Positions 53,424-63,725 of a stretch of 64,000 nt of DNA are shown one piece after another. Position 1 is the stretch's first letter. The number at the start of each line of letters is the position of its first letter. The position numbers and the translations under genes were made by a program. The notes beneath the pieces were generated by a model. That model saw only the letters and a list, made by a program, of their open reading frames with translations, ran no database searches and had not been told where the DNA came from. The DNA is from CAVTPD01 sp963736575 (GTDB lineage: Bacteria > Bacteroidota > Bacteroidia > Cytophagales > JAAEPT01). The DNA lies in contig CAVTPD010000001.1 in assembly GCA_963736575.1 (NCBI GenBank), positions 124,001-188,000 of the forward strand. Direction: 5' to 3'.

Positions 53424-55311
53424 CTAACGGGCGCGGGTGGATGAGCGACGCTTCAGGAAGAGGGCAAAGCCAAAGATAATCACCAGCAGGGGCATCACTG
53501 CGACATTCAGCAATGTGATGTTTCCGGCGAGCTTGTCCTTCTGGCGGCGCAGATCTTTTTCCTGACTACGGACGAGACGGGAGTATTCCACCTGTTGTTC
53601 GCGAAGCTTTCGGATCTCCGCCTCCTGCTCCGGCGAGAGATATAGCTCGCTACCTTGCGACTTTTGCGCCTGCAGCTCCTGAAGCTTGATTTGCGCTTCC
53701 TCCTGCTTCTGCTGGAATTCATCGATTTTTCCGCCAACGTTCTTTTCGAACTCCGCTTCCATCTCCTGGACCACCGTGAAAGGCCGGCGGGTTGCGGCAC
53801 GAGACCGGGATCCGATGAGATATTTGGAGCCGGTAGCCTGATCGAGGAGGTTCATGAGAAATGCCGCGTTGCCGTTGGACGGGGTGGCCATCTGCATGCC
53901 GCCGAAGTTTTGCACGCTGTATGCGAAGCGGTCGTAGAAAGCGTCGATATCGGCGACAAGGAACACATTGCCAGCCTTCGAAGATTCCTTGATGGATTCC
54001 TCGTTCATCAGGTTTCTCTCCTGTGTCCTCAGCAGGCTGGTCCGCACCCGGCCTACCTTCCGGGAACGCGGTTTTGAAGTTTCCGGAGAGATGGGTGACA
54101 AGATCCAGAGGAGACCCTAGAGATTTCACCGAGGTATCCAGGGAGGGATCGAGACGAGAGGCTTTGACGGCATCAACGAAGCCCGCACTGGTGGATGAAC
54201 GCATCAGGGAATTGGCCGAAACACCGCCCGTGCCGAGTTTTTTGAAAGCGCCTGGAAGATAAAATGTGACGGATTCGATGCCTTTCGTGACGATGTTGTC
54301 CTTCTGCGGCATCGCGCTTTGCGGGATGCTAAGGACCGCAATGCCTTTGCGATCCCCTCCAAGCACCGTTGCATAAACAGGATCCGCGAGAACCTCTGTG
54401 GAGTTGAAATCGATCCCCCAGGAAGGGAGCAGCGTCGGCAGGGTGGAAGTTGTTGGAGAACCGCCGGGTTGGCCGGTCATGGGATTCGGCTGGCCGCCAA
54501 GCATCTGTGCGGAGACGGAAAAGGGGTCGAGACACGCGACGACGGTTCCACCGCTAAGCAGGTATTGGTCGACCAGATATTCAGTTTCCGGCGTGATCTC
54601 AGCCGGATGGAAAAGAAGGAGGACCTTGATCTCATTCGCATCGATTTTCTCAGGAGCCATGCCAAGGTCTTTCAGGTCGAAGCTCTGTTGAAGCTGCTGA
54701 TAAATGACCCATGCCTGTTGGGACTGTTGGCCGGGCATCATCGCCGGCTGACCCGCAAGATCGAGAGCTGACATTATCCCGATGACGGGTTTGACCGGAG
54801 TGGTGACTTCCGCAATCGCTTTGGAGATCTGGTATTCGAGCATCGTTTCCTCCGCCGGGTTGAGAAACGGAAGCACTACCTTCTTGTCGAGTGCGGAGAC
54901 AGCCATGCCAAGGTAGAGATTGTCTCCGTTAATGTTCTGACCGCTGAGGCCGTCCAGATTTGCGGAGTCCTCCGCATCCGTGTCGGGCTCGGGATCCAGG
55001 TTCTCCACGCGCAGCTTACCGTCGGCGAGGTTCGCATACTCCTTGAGAAGATCGTCGACACGCTTGATGTGCAGCTTTAGCTGTTCCGGCATGTAGTCGG
55101 TATTACGGGACGCATAGTAGCGTATCGTGACCGGTGTATCCAGCTCGCCAAGGATTGACTTGGTGCCGTCCGAAAGTGTGTGGATTTTGTTTTCCGTGAA
55201 GTCGGCGCCTCGATTTCCAAATGCGGTAAGAGAGACCAGCCAGTTTGCCAGGATGGCGATGGCGACTAGTGCGGCGATGCCAAGTGCGGCGCGGGTGAAA
55301 GGGGCTTTCAT
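53424..55311 (-). pseudogene. gldG: GldG-like ABC transporter auxiliary protein, frameshifted near 54020
   Basis: Two frames make a protein of about 628 residues. The 5' part (from 55311) has a signal-anchor (AALGIAALVAIAILANWLV), the domain DGTKSILGELDTPVTIRYYASRNTDYMP, VIGIMSALDLAG and YLLSGGTVVACLDPFS of the ABC_transp_aux/DUF7088 family. The 3' part reads NEESIKESSKAGNVFLVADIDAFYDRFAYSV, a coiled region and a final transmembrane helix (NVAVMPLLVIIFGFALFL). One lost base near 54010-54030 links them. Homologues belong to GldFG exporters of gliding bacteria but are widespread without gliding. Confidence 0.85.
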
Positions 55312-55353
55312 GAAACGATAAATTCTGATTTCGGGACTTCGATTGAGAAACGG

Positions 55354-56087
55354 TTACGCACGCTTCGCATTGAGGATCGTGGATGTGCCGAGGAGACAAA
55401 GGCCGATGAAGCTGGCGAACCAAACGAAGTCCTGTAGGCGGAAAAGGCCGCGGTTGAGGGAGCTGAAGTGGTCCCAGACCCCGAAGGATACGATGGCTTC
55501 GACCGTAGAGGATGAGGTGGCTTTGGCCAGCTCCCGCGTGAAATCATCATAGCCGCAAAGAACCATGATGGTGCATATGGTGACCGAAACGATGAGGCAG
55601 ACCACCTGATCGCGCGTGCAGGCGGAGACAAGCATCGTGATCGCCAAGGAAAGTGCAACAGACAAGAAACGATCCAATGTAGCCTGAGATTATCGCTCCA
55701 TTGTCTGGGCTGCCGAGATAGTTCACCGTAATGACGATGGGAAATGTGAGCAATCAGTGCGACCAGGGTGACCGTGGAAGCTGCAAAAAATTTGCCGACG
55801 ATGGCCGACCATGTGGAGACGGGAAAGGTGCCAAGCAACTCGATCGTGCCAGTGCGTTGCTCATCCGCCCAAAGTTTCATCCCGACCGCTGGGGCGATGA
55901 GCATGTAAAGCCATGGATGCCAAAAGAAAAACGAGTATTCCAGAGACGCGTCTCCGACTCTCATGAAATTTCCGAAGGTAAATGTGAAACCAAGGGAAAG
56001 AATCAAAAAGATGACGATGATCGCGTAGGCGGTCGGCTGCGAAAAATAGGATTTGAGCTCGCGGTTGTAGATGGTGAGGGAAGTCAT
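55354..56087 (-). pseudogene. gldF: GldF-like ABC transporter permease, frameshifted twice (near 55745 and 55676)
   Basis: Three successive frames encode one permease of about 244 residues. From 56087: YNRELKSYFSQPTAYAIIVIFLILSLGFTFTFGNFM and ADEQRTGTIELLGTFPVS, the ABC-2 family coupling helix. The second frame gives MLTFPIVITVNYLGSPDNGAIISGYIG, the third FLSVALSLAITMLVSACTRDQVVCLIVSVTI to the end. Six hydrophobic helices are visible in total. Each shift is a single base. Two shifts within 70 bases make sequence error more likely than stepwise decay. Confidence 0.8.
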
Positions 56088-56120
56088 GGTCAGGAACTAG
56101 GTGTGGCCGTGCTAAAGGAT

Positions 56121-56846
56121 TTACGCTGCTGTGTCAGTTGTGGTGACCTTTCGGAAAAGGTCGGTCAGCGAGCCTGTCCCGGATTGGGCGATGAGCTCCG
56201 CAGGTGTGCCATCGGCGACAATCGCGCCCCGGTCTGCGATCACTGCGCGTGTGCACGCGGCCTCGACCTCTTCCAGGATATGTGTGGAAAACAGAATGGC
56301 CTTTGTCTCGCCAAGACGTTTGATGAGCTGGCGGACTTCGTGCTTCTGGTTGGGATCAAGTCCGTCCGTTGGCTCGTCGAGGATCAGGACTTCGGGATCG
56401 TGAAGGAGTGATTGCGCGAGGCAGGTCCGGTGTCGGTAGCCCTTTGAAAGTGTGTCGATTGATTGGTGCGCGACGGTTGTAAGGAAACACGTTTCGATGG
56501 AGCGCTCGACCGCTTCGCTCTTTTCGATGCCAACAAGGCCTCTGATTGCGGCGCAGAATTTCAGAAAGCCTATCACGGTCATTTCATTGTAAAGAGGTGC
56601 CGATTCCGGAAGGTATCCGATTTTTCTTTTCGCCGCTGAAGGGTCCTCGGTTATCGAGATGCCACAAATCCGTGCGTCGCCGGATGTTGGTGGAATGAAT
56701 CCTGTGACCATTCTCATGGTAGTGGATTTACCGGCTCCGTTCGGCCCAAGAAACCCCAGAACCTCTCCTTTTTCGACGGTGAACGAGAGGTTGTCCACGG
56801 CGAGCTTGCTGCCGAATCGTTTTGTAAGCTTTGCGACTTCAATCAT
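56121..56846 (-). CDS. gldA: ABC transporter ATPase (GldA-like)
   Basis: A 241-residue ATPase: Walker A GFLGPNGAGKSTTMRMV, Q-loop region GYLPESAPLYNEMTV, signature LSKGYRHRTCLAQSL (a variant of LSGGQ), Walker B VLILDEPTDGLDPNQKH and H-loop FSTHILEEVEAAC. It resembles GldA and CcmA-type drug/Cu exporters. It is first in the leftward run gldA-gldF-gldG-DUF4340 and probably powers export of an unknown substrate. The signature motif SKGYRHR is a common variant in this subfamily. Confidence 0.92.
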   Translation of the reverse strand: MIEVAKLTKRFGSKLAVDNLSFTVEKGEVLGFLGPNGAGKSTTMRMVTGFIPPTSGDARICGISITEDPSAAKRKIGYLPESAPLYNEMTVIGFLKFCAAIRGLVGIEKSEAVERSIETCFLTTVAHQSIDTLSKGYRHRTCLAQSLLHDPEVLILDEPTDGLDPNQKHEVRQLIKRLGETKAILFSTHILEEVEAACTRAVIADRGAIVADGTPAELIAQSGTGSLTDLFRKVTTTDTAA

Positions 56847-57042
56847 GGGTTGGGAGTTGAATAACGGCTGTCGGTTTTGTTGGCGACACCGGATTGTGGT
56901 TTTGTTTGGGAAATTTCCCGAAAGTTTTCCACAAAAATCCGCCCGCTCGCTCTGGCCGTTCCGGTCGGCCTCCTGATGGTTGTCAGAACGCGGGGCAAAA
57001 AGACCTCATTGCCTGAGCTGGGAAAAGCAATCGGCTCCCGGC
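56847..57042. other. intergenic region upstream of gldA
   Basis: About 196 bases without a recognisable gene, between gldA (start 56846, leftward) and the clpX stop at 57043 (leftward). It should hold the gldA promoter and the clpX 3' end. No obvious terminator hairpin with a T tail was found. Confidence 0.35.
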
Positions 57043-58339
57043 TTATGCGGCGTCCGCATCGGCGTCCGGCTTTCGGCGGCGCAACGACGGGGATTTTTTA
57101 CCCTCCACAACCTGACGATTGATGGTGACGCCCTCAATGTCGCCGCGTGACGGCACATCGAACATCACGTCGAGCATCAGTTTTTCGAAAATCGAACGGA
57201 GAGCCCGTGCACCGGTGCCGCGTTCCACGGCCATGTGGGCCATGGCGCGAAGTGCGTCCCGGGTTATGCGGAGCTTGACATTGTTCAATGCCAGTTGCTT
57301 CGAATATTGCTTAACCAGCGCGTTCTTCGGCTCGGTGAGAATCTGAACCAGCTCGTCCTCGGTAAGTTTGCGAAGTGAGGAAATGACCGGGAGTCGACCG
57401 ATGAATTCCGGAATTAGCCCAAAGTGGAGAAGATCCTCCGGGAGCACTTTTTCCAAGATCTTCGAGGTTTTTTCATCTTCCTCGTTTGGCCTGTTGTCGC
57501 TGTGGAATCCCAGGGTTTTGCTGCCGAGGCGGCGCTTCACAATATCCTCAAGGCCGACGAATGCGCCGCCGCACACGAAGAGGATTTTCTCGGTGTTTAC
57601 CTGGATGTATTCCTGCTGTGGGTGCTTGCGTCCGCCTTGTGGGGGCACGTTGCAAACGCTGCCTTCCAGGATCTTGAGAAGCGCCTGCTGGACGCCTTCC
57701 CCGGACACGTCACGGGTGATGGAGACGTTTTCGGTCTTTCGCCCGATCTTATCGATCTCATCAACATATATGATGCCGCGCTCGGCGCGCTCGACATCGA
57801 AGTCAGCTGCCTGAAGAAGACGGAGGACTATGTTTTCCACGTCCTCGCCCACGTAGCCGGCCTCGGTAAGTGTGGTGGCATCAACGATACAGAAGGGGAC
57901 GTCGAGAACTCGGGCCAGAGTGCGCGCAAGAAGAGTTTTTCCTGATCCGGTTGATCCCAGGAGAAGCACGTTGGACTTCTCGATCTCCACGTCCTTGAAC
58001 TCTTCATCGAGCGGTGTCTCGTTCTGGTTGAGCCGGAGGTAGTGATTGTAAACCGGCGACGGCGAGGACACGCTTGGCGGTTTCCTGGCCGATCACATAG
58101 CTGTCCAGCTCGGCAAGAAGCTCCGCGGGTGTTGGGACATCAGATTTTCCAAGAGACTTTGACTTACCCTTTTTGGAAGACTTTTCCGCAGGTGGATTCA
58201 GCTCTTTGATCAAAATGTTCGAGCAGACGTCGACGCATTCGTTGCAAATGTAAACGCCGGGTCCGGCGATGAGTTTCTTTACCTCGGAGTGGCTCTTTCC
58301 ACAGAAAGAACACATGGTGAGATTGGAAGCGCGGGCCAT
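57043..58339 (-). pseudogene. clpX: ATP-dependent protease ATPase subunit ClpX, frameshifted near 58054
   Basis: Two frames make a 431-residue ClpX. The 5' part (from 58339) has the zinc-binding domain CSFCGKSHSEVKKLIAGPGVYICNECVDVC and reaches LDSYVIGQETAKRVLAVA. The 3' part continues VYNHYLRLNQNE and has Walker A LLGSTGSGKTLLARTLA, Walker B GIIYVDEIDKIGRK, the RKH-type pore loop region GGRKHPQQ, sensor and arginine-finger region EFIGRLPVISSL, and AVERGTGARALRSI. Removing one G in GCCGGTTTAC restores the frame. Because ClpX is a core protease component with ClpP next door, an error in the sequence is the likely cause. Confidence 0.92.
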
Positions 58340-58387
58340 TTCTAATCTTTAAACTTTAATTTCCAAACTCCAACCAAGAAGCTCCGG

Positions 58388-59065
58388 TCAATCGGTTTTT
58401 TCAATCTCCGGGCGGACGGCGTCAGGGAGCTGTTTGCGGGATTCCAGCACCTTGTCTACGAGACCGTAGGCGACGGATTCCTCCGCAGTCATGTAGTTGT
58501 CGCGGTCGGAATCGTTTTCAACTTCCTCGATCGTCTTGCCGGTGTGCTCGGCAAGGATTCCATTCAACCGCTTTTTCAGATTGAACATGAAGCCGATCGT
58601 CCGCTCCACATCGGATGCGGTGCCCTGTGCCCCACCGGAGACCTGATGGATCATCACGTGGGAGTTCGGCAGGCAGAAGCGTTTTCCTTTTGTCCCGGCA
58701 GTGAGGAGGACGGAGCCCATGGAAGCACAGATGCCGATGCAGTAGGTATTCACATCGCAAGTAAGGAACTGCATGGTGTCATACATGGCCAGGCCGGCGG
58801 TGACCGAGCCACCGGGACTGTTGATGTAGATATGGATGTCCTTCTTCGGATCCTGCATTTGGAGAAATAGAAGCTGGGCGATGACCGAGTTCGCGACTCC
58901 ATCATCGATAGCCGTTCCAATGAAAATGATGCGATCCTTCAGCAGGCGCGAGTAGATATCGAACGACCGCTCGCCGCGCGCATCGGATTCGATGACTACC
59001 GGGACGTAGTAATTGTTTTTCGGCGATTGTGCCGCCGGACCATTGGAGGGTGGGAAAAGATTCAT
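58388..59065 (-). CDS. clpP: ATP-dependent Clp protease proteolytic subunit
   Basis: A 225-residue serine peptidase. The catalytic triad is in GICASMGSVLL (Ser), CLPNSHVMIHQVSGG (His) and the Asp after the DSDRDNYMTAEE helix. The handle region INSPGGSVTAGLAMYDTMQF is typical. It starts 3 bases before the tig stop and 48 bases upstream of clpX in the usual tig-clpP-clpX order. The N-terminus carries about 20 extra residues (MNLFPPSNGPAAQSPKNN) that may act as a propeptide. Confidence 0.96.
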   Translation of the reverse strand: MNLFPPSNGPAAQSPKNNYYVPVVIESDARGERSFDIYSRLLKDRIIFIGTAIDDGVANSVIAQLLFLQMQDPKKDIHIYINSPGGSVTAGLAMYDTMQFLTCDVNTYCIGICASMGSVLLTAGTKGKRFCLPNSHVMIHQVSGGAQGTASDVERTIGFMFNLKKRLNGILAEHTGKTIEEVENDSDRDNYMTAEESVAYGLVDKVLESRKQLPDAVRPEIEKTD

Positions 59066-59068
59066 GTG

Positions 59069-60410
59069 TTAGTCTGCAGGGGTTTCTTCGAGTTCCTCAG
59101 CGGAAACCTCCGTGACCTTCGCGTGTTCCAAAAGGAAGTCAATCGTCTGCCCGATCAGCATCGAATTCCGGATGGACTGGATCTGACGGTTTTTCTGCAA
59201 ATCCTTGATCACTTTTTTGATCGGCTCCTTGCGTTGCTCGGCGATTCTTTGGATGTGCTGGAGCAGATCGCCATCGGATACTGAGATTTTTTCGGCGGCG
59301 GCGATCTCCTGCATGAGGAAATTCGTCCGGAGGTTCGTATTGGCGCGCTGGGTGGCCACGGTGAAGATTTCTTCCTGCTTCTGGAGCATGTCCTCGTCGG
59401 ACGCACCCTTTTTGCTCCCTTCCTCTACCAGCGCGTTGGCCTGGTTCTGTGTCTCGCGTTGGACGATATCGTCGGGGAGATCGAAACTTACGGCCTGATT
59501 CAGGTGCTCGACGATTTGGTTCACCTTGAACTCATTGATCTGCTTGAGCTTTTCGACACCCATGTTTTCGCGAAGCATGGCTTTGATTTCCTCAAGGGTT
59601 TTCCCGGGAACCAGCTTCTCTGCGAACGCATCGTCGATGTCCGGGTAGCTTCGCCTCCTTGATGCCCTCGATCGAGGTATGCAGAGTCATTTCCTTGCCG
59701 CGTAGTTCCTCAAATGGAAACTCGTCGTCCAGAGTGATCGTGACATCCTTCTTGTCGCCTTCGTTGAGACCCACGAGCTGCTCGGCGTAGCCGGGGAGAA
59801 ACGCGCCCTCCTTGATCGGAAGCCAGTGGTTCTCGCGCTTCGCAAGATAGTTTCCTTTTTCACCGATCACATCCGTCAGCGGTTTGCCATCCACCGTGGT
59901 GGTGAAGTCCACAACCGCGATATCCTCATTCTGCAAAGGACGGTCGGCAATGTCCTCAAATTCGGCAAGGCGTTCGCGTAAATTCTCAAGCTGCGCATCG
60001 AGCTCCTCCTCCGTGATCTCTGCCGACGGAGCCTTCACCTCGATGCCTTTGTATTCCGGAAGAGTGAATTCCGGCGCAAGGATCATCTTGGTTTCGAAAG
60101 CGATCGATCCGTCCGGGCGTTCGTTGAGATTGTCCGGAAAGCCGAAATCGAGCACCTTGAGATTTTCCTTCTCCAGGGCTTGGTCGCAGGCGTCGCCGAA
60201 AAGCGAATCGCGCAGTTCTTCGGAAATCTGTTTGCCGAAGCGCTTTTCAATGACCTTCTTCGGAGCCTTGCCCGGGCGGAAGCCTGGGATTTTCGCCTGT
60301 GACGCATACGTTGAGGCGATGGATTCACGCTTCGCCGCGACATCGGAGGAAGGGACCTCCACACTGAGGGTTGCGAGGCATTTCGGCTGTTTTTCGACGA
60401 CGATATTCAT
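59069..60410 (-). pseudogene. tig: trigger factor, frameshifted near 59645
   Basis: Two frames make a trigger factor of about 446 residues. From ATG 60410: MNIVVEKQPKCLATLSVEV, the ribosome-binding motif KIPGFRPGKAPKKVIEKRFG, then a FKBP-like prolyl isomerase segment (DRPLQNEDIAVVDFTTTVDGK) ending GIKEAKLP. The second frame continues DIDDAFAEKLVPGKTLEEIKAMLRENMGVEKLK and the helical C-terminal chaperone arms. An extra base in the CCCGGAC region explains the break. Both parts are fully family-like, so an error is likely. The gene leads the tig-clpP-clpX cluster. Confidence 0.93.
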
Positions 60411-60523
60411 AAAAGTTCTGCGCTGGGGGAGGGAAAGTAGTGGCAGGATGCGGGATTTGGCAACTTTCAACTTTCAGCCGTCAAAATTGCCTCTGTGATC
60501 TCGCGGAAAATCTCCCATCCGCT

Positions 60524-60775
60524 TCAAAATCCCCGGGTGGTCGCTCCAAAACACCCGGGAATCCGTCCAAATCACCCGGTCGGGCATCTGAGCCCTCTGG
60601 CGACCGCTCCGAATCTTCCGGGAGCCTTTCAAAACCGCGCCTCAGTCCCGCCAAACCATCCGGTAACACCCCCAAAAACACGGAGAGGCCTTCAGAATCG
60701 CCCGGCAGCACCTCCAAATCGCGCGGTAACACGTAAAAACCGTCCGGTAGTGTCTCCAAACCGCCCGGTAGCGCC
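60524..60775. repeat. twelve tandem 21-bp repeats
   Basis: Twelve adjacent units of exactly 21 bases with no length change, consensus about TCCAAATCGCCCGGTAGCACC. Units differ at many positions but keep the AAA block and the CCCGG core. Read on the plus strand each unit codes a heptapeptide of the type S-K-x-P-G-x-x; on the minus strand it reads L-P-G-D-L-E-x. Both strands are open across most of it, but the plus-strand frame (from 60440) meets a stop in unit 11. It sits between tig and the gene at 60896. It does not resemble CRISPR because there are no spacers. Confidence 0.85.
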
Positions 60776-60895
60776 TGTTTTAAAAAACGCCGTTTAATCC
60801 CGCATCCATTGATAACGCAATAGTTACAAAAGCCGCGAAAAACCCATTCAAATGCTTGTTTACAAAAACTCCCGAAGGGATAGGAACCGGAAGCC
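60776..60895 (+). promoter_or_regulatory. probable leader/promoter of the gene at 60896
   Basis: 120 AT-richer bases between the repeat array and the ATG at 60896. AGGAA at 60882-60886 lies about 9 bases before the start and is a plausible ribosome-binding site. No convincing -35/-10 pair could be fixed. Confidence 0.35.
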
Positions 60896-61603
60896 ATGAG
60901 AGATGAATTTGCCAACCGCCATTCCATGCACCTCACCGTGCTCAACCTCCTCGACAAACCCGAATCCAAAGCCGTCTGGGAGGACAACAACCCAATTAAA
61001 TTCACCGAAAGGGCCGGCGAATTCCGAACCAAGGTCACCGCCCTCACCGCCACCATCGCGGAAAAAACCAACATCATCACCGGCCAGGCCGCGGAAAAGG
61101 ATCGCGAGGAAACCGAGCTTGAAGTCCTCGCCCAAGAGCTCGGCATCACCTTCGCCGAATACCTCGGCGACCAGGGCCGCGAGGGCGAGGCCGCCGAGTT
61201 CGAGCTCTCCCTCTCCAGATGGCAGGGCCTGCGCGATACCGCCCTCCTCGCCAAAGCCACCCTACTCAAGACCCGCCTCACCGCCGCCCTCGCCGCAGAC
61301 GCACCCGGCCTTGCGGAATACGGCATCACCCCCGCCGATCTCACCCTCCACACCAAGGAGCTCGCCGACTACGAAAAAGTCATCCAGAACCCCTCCGGAG
61401 CCATCGCCACCCGCAAGGCCCTCACCGCCGCCCTCCGCCCGGACTTCCGCGAAGTGCTCAACATCCTCCTCTCCATGGACCGCCTCGTCCTCCGCTTCCG
61501 CGGCACCCCCGAAGGCAAGGCCTTCGCCGCCAACTGGAAAACCGCCCGCGCCGTCCGCGACCTCGGCAGCAACAACCCCGACCCCGAGCCTCCCACACCG
61601 TGA
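60896..61603 (+). CDS. helical protein of unknown function, next to the 21-bp repeat array
   Basis: A 235-residue protein, almost wholly helical by composition, with long acidic/basic stretches (FTERAGEFRTKVTALTATIA, AAEKDREETELEVLAQEL). Repeating blocks SLSRWQGLRDTALLAKATLL and DFREVLNILLSMDRLVLRFRGTPEGKAF look like conserved cores; the tail is Asp/Pro-rich. No signal, no transmembrane helix, no known domain. I believe relatives form a lineage-restricted family in Verrucomicrobiota, often several per genome, but cannot check that here. The codon use is GC-rich like the rest of the window. It ends 12 bases before a large palindrome. Confidence 0.7.
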   Translation: MRDEFANRHSMHLTVLNLLDKPESKAVWEDNNPIKFTERAGEFRTKVTALTATIAEKTNIITGQAAEKDREETELEVLAQELGITFAEYLGDQGREGEAAEFELSLSRWQGLRDTALLAKATLLKTRLTAALAADAPGLAEYGITPADLTLHTKELADYEKVIQNPSGAIATRKALTAALRPDFREVLNILLSMDRLVLRFRGTPEGKAFAANWKTARAVRDLGSNNPDPEPPTP

Positions 61604-61614
61604 ACGCGCAAGCC

Positions 61615-61698
61615 TATGGAGAAGGGGTTTGAAACCCCTTTGCAGAGGACGGGGAAACCACTTGCCCAGTGAAAGGGGTTACAAACCCCTTCTCCATA
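61615..61698 (+). terminator. large nested palindrome after the helical-protein gene
   Basis: TATGGAGAAGGGGTTTG at 61615-61631 is inverted at 61682-61698; the arms match over about 27 bases with one difference. Each arm is itself a hairpin (AAGGGGTTTGAAACCCCTTT and AAGGGGTTACAAACCCCTT). It can therefore fold as one long stem or as two short ones. It may terminate transcription of the preceding gene, or be a REP/BIME-like mobile palindrome. There is no long T run behind it. Confidence 0.6.
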
Positions 61699-63462
61699 CT
61701 GGAAATCCGGATCCCGACCGAAACCCCACTCCCCCATTGACACCACCCCCCCTTTTCCCCACTTTCCCGAATGAAAATTCCGCCCCACACATCAGCGAGC
61801 GTTGATGCCATGGACATTGTTCGGGAAGAAAAAAAACTATGGCTACCTCATCGACTGGAATGTTCCGCCCAAGAGATGCAATGCGAACTTCGGTGAACGA
61901 CTACGACAACGGAGAAGAAGACATTCCGCTGTGCTTGGGACATGGGAGGGCACCCCCAGATCACGCGAGTCGATGGACCGGGTGTCGTGAGTTGGTCGAC
62001 GACCGAGAAGGGCAATGATATCTAGTTTCCAATCACATGGCAACTTTGACGAAGCTGGACAACTTCCCTTCGAACGGAATCGAAATCCCTGCCTCGATCT
62101 ATCACACGCGCAACCTTACGGAGCAACGAGTAGAGCCGGAACGGGGATCCAAGGTATCAATAAGGATGCTCTGGAACAGCCGCCCTGTTTCTTCATCGCC
62201 GAAACACAAACCAATCTAGCACAATACGCTCCATTGCGGAGTGGAAGACAACACCTTCTTTGACGTGGATTACCTTCGCCGCTCGCATCGAGCAATGTTT
62301 TCCAAGAAACCTCAGAATCACGCTAACTATGAGTAGCAGAACTCTCAGAATCGAGAAATATTGCGCATGACGCACTTTGAAAGAGCGTGTAGCTCTAGAT
62401 CCTCGTAAAGGTTGATCACATGCGTTCAACGACACGTTCGCTCTTCTTAGCGAACGGCTGGATGATCAAAGATCTACTATGAATCTTTCAGAGAGAATTT
62501 CGCATTGGTATCAACACGGAATGACGATGCACATTTGACGCCGCTATCCAGCAGCGCCATTCATGAAACTTTCTGTAGAAGAGGGGATCCCCCAGAACTG
62601 TCAAAGCGCACTTTCAGCAGAAAGCCCACCGGAGAACTTGAGAGGCTTTGCGACTTGCGAAATCGAGATATTGGATAGGCTCACGGAGGATTACGATTTT
62701 TCGAACATAACTCTCGCATTCAAGAAGGGGAGCTCGATGCGTTGTTCAGCGCGTCATGCCAAATTCGCATGAGGTTCTAAAAACGGTGACGCGTAGAATC
62801 GACATGTTCATAGTGATTACGACAGCCAGCACTCGGTGAGCGCCTCATTGCCCATAAAAGAACAGTGGATGGCCTCACCTATGTTGAGCACATGTCGCGG
62901 AAGGATGCATGCCCTCTGCTTGAGGAAGGGAGTTGTAGCGTCTATAAGGTCAAGCCTTTGGTTGCAGAAGGCACCAGTCTGAGAGGCACCTAAGAAAGAG
63001 TCCACCAAGAAAAAAAGAACGCGAACAAGGCGTCGCTCCTAACGCCTGACCCGCCGCGAATTCCAGCCGTCATGATCGCTACACCCACTGCAGTCGAAGC
63101 CTCGCTCCCAGTCAGGCGTAGGAGGACTTCGACGTTACTCAAAAAATGAATCCAAAATTACTACGCATGGTTGGGCAGATCATTCTCAGACCCCAGAGGA
63201 CAACTATTTAGATTCTGGTCTACCGGGATTGGACACAACCAGCTTTCTCGTCAGTCCGTGCGAAGGTGAAGGTTATTTGGGGACGCTTACGTTTCAAGTT
63301 GGGCTCGATTGGGCTTCGATCACTGCGGATATGAGCAGGCACGGCAGTTTGGGAAGTCTTATAGAACCAGCGAATTCGCGATCGATGGAGCGCGGAAGAG
63401 GGCCTTGATTATACGAAGAAAGCTGTGGTGGAACCAAGAGCCCGCGGGAGCAAGGTGCCTTT
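61699..63462. other. gene-poor region, 1.7 kb
   Basis: No gene is supported on either strand. Open frames here are short (60-70 codons) and match no family I know; for example 62039-62219 and 62563-62772. The base composition is more balanced than in the GC-rich genes around it. One small perfect hairpin (GTTCGCT-CTTCTT-AGCGAAC, 62437-62456) is visible. It could be decayed mobile DNA or hold RNA genes that I cannot identify by eye. Confidence 0.4.
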
Positions 63463-63651
63463 TCAATCCGGGAAGACGATGGCGCGGTGGCCGTCGATGA
63501 TGGTGCGGTCGTGGACGTGGTAGCGGATGCCGCGGGCGAGGGCGGCGCGCTCGCAGTGGCGGCCGAGGCGGGCGAGGTCGTTGGGGGAGTGGAAGTGGGA
63601 GACGCGCTCGACTTCCTGCTCGATGATGGGGCCGGCATCGAGATCCGCGGT
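63463..63651 (-). pseudogene. purU: 3' remnant of purU (formyltetrahydrofolate deformylase)
   Basis: On the minus strand 62 codons read TADLDAGPIIEQEVERVSHF, then SPNDLARLGRHCERAALARGIRYHVHDRTIIDGHRAIVFPD and a stop. This is the C-terminal end of PurU, which hydrolyses 10-formyl-tetrahydrofolate. The rest of the gene is missing: upstream of codon 1 the sequence changes to unrelated DNA with the start of a toxin-antitoxin module. The break marks an insertion or deletion endpoint. Confidence 0.8.
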
Positions 63652-63725
63652 CGGTGACACCATTGACACTTTTCGGCAGGGAATCCCGGACTTGCGACGC
63701 TTCCCCGATTCGCTATCCTTCCGCC

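Noticed and set aside
60440..60736. 98-codon protein made of S-K-x-P-G heptads
   Set aside because: The frame stops inside unit 11 of the array and the N-terminal part is the antisense of the tig start. It may be expressed, but no evidence beyond the open frame.
60524..60775. CRISPR array
   Set aside because: Units are contiguous 21-mers with no spacers and no cas genes nearby.
60481..61356. Long open frame on the minus strand through the repeat array and the helical-protein gene
   Set aside because: Most of it is the shadow of the plus-strand gene at 60896; only the array part has repeated peptides.
61802..61990. 62-codon open frame after the palindrome
   Set aside because: No recognisable family, unusual composition, and the region as a whole lacks coding character.
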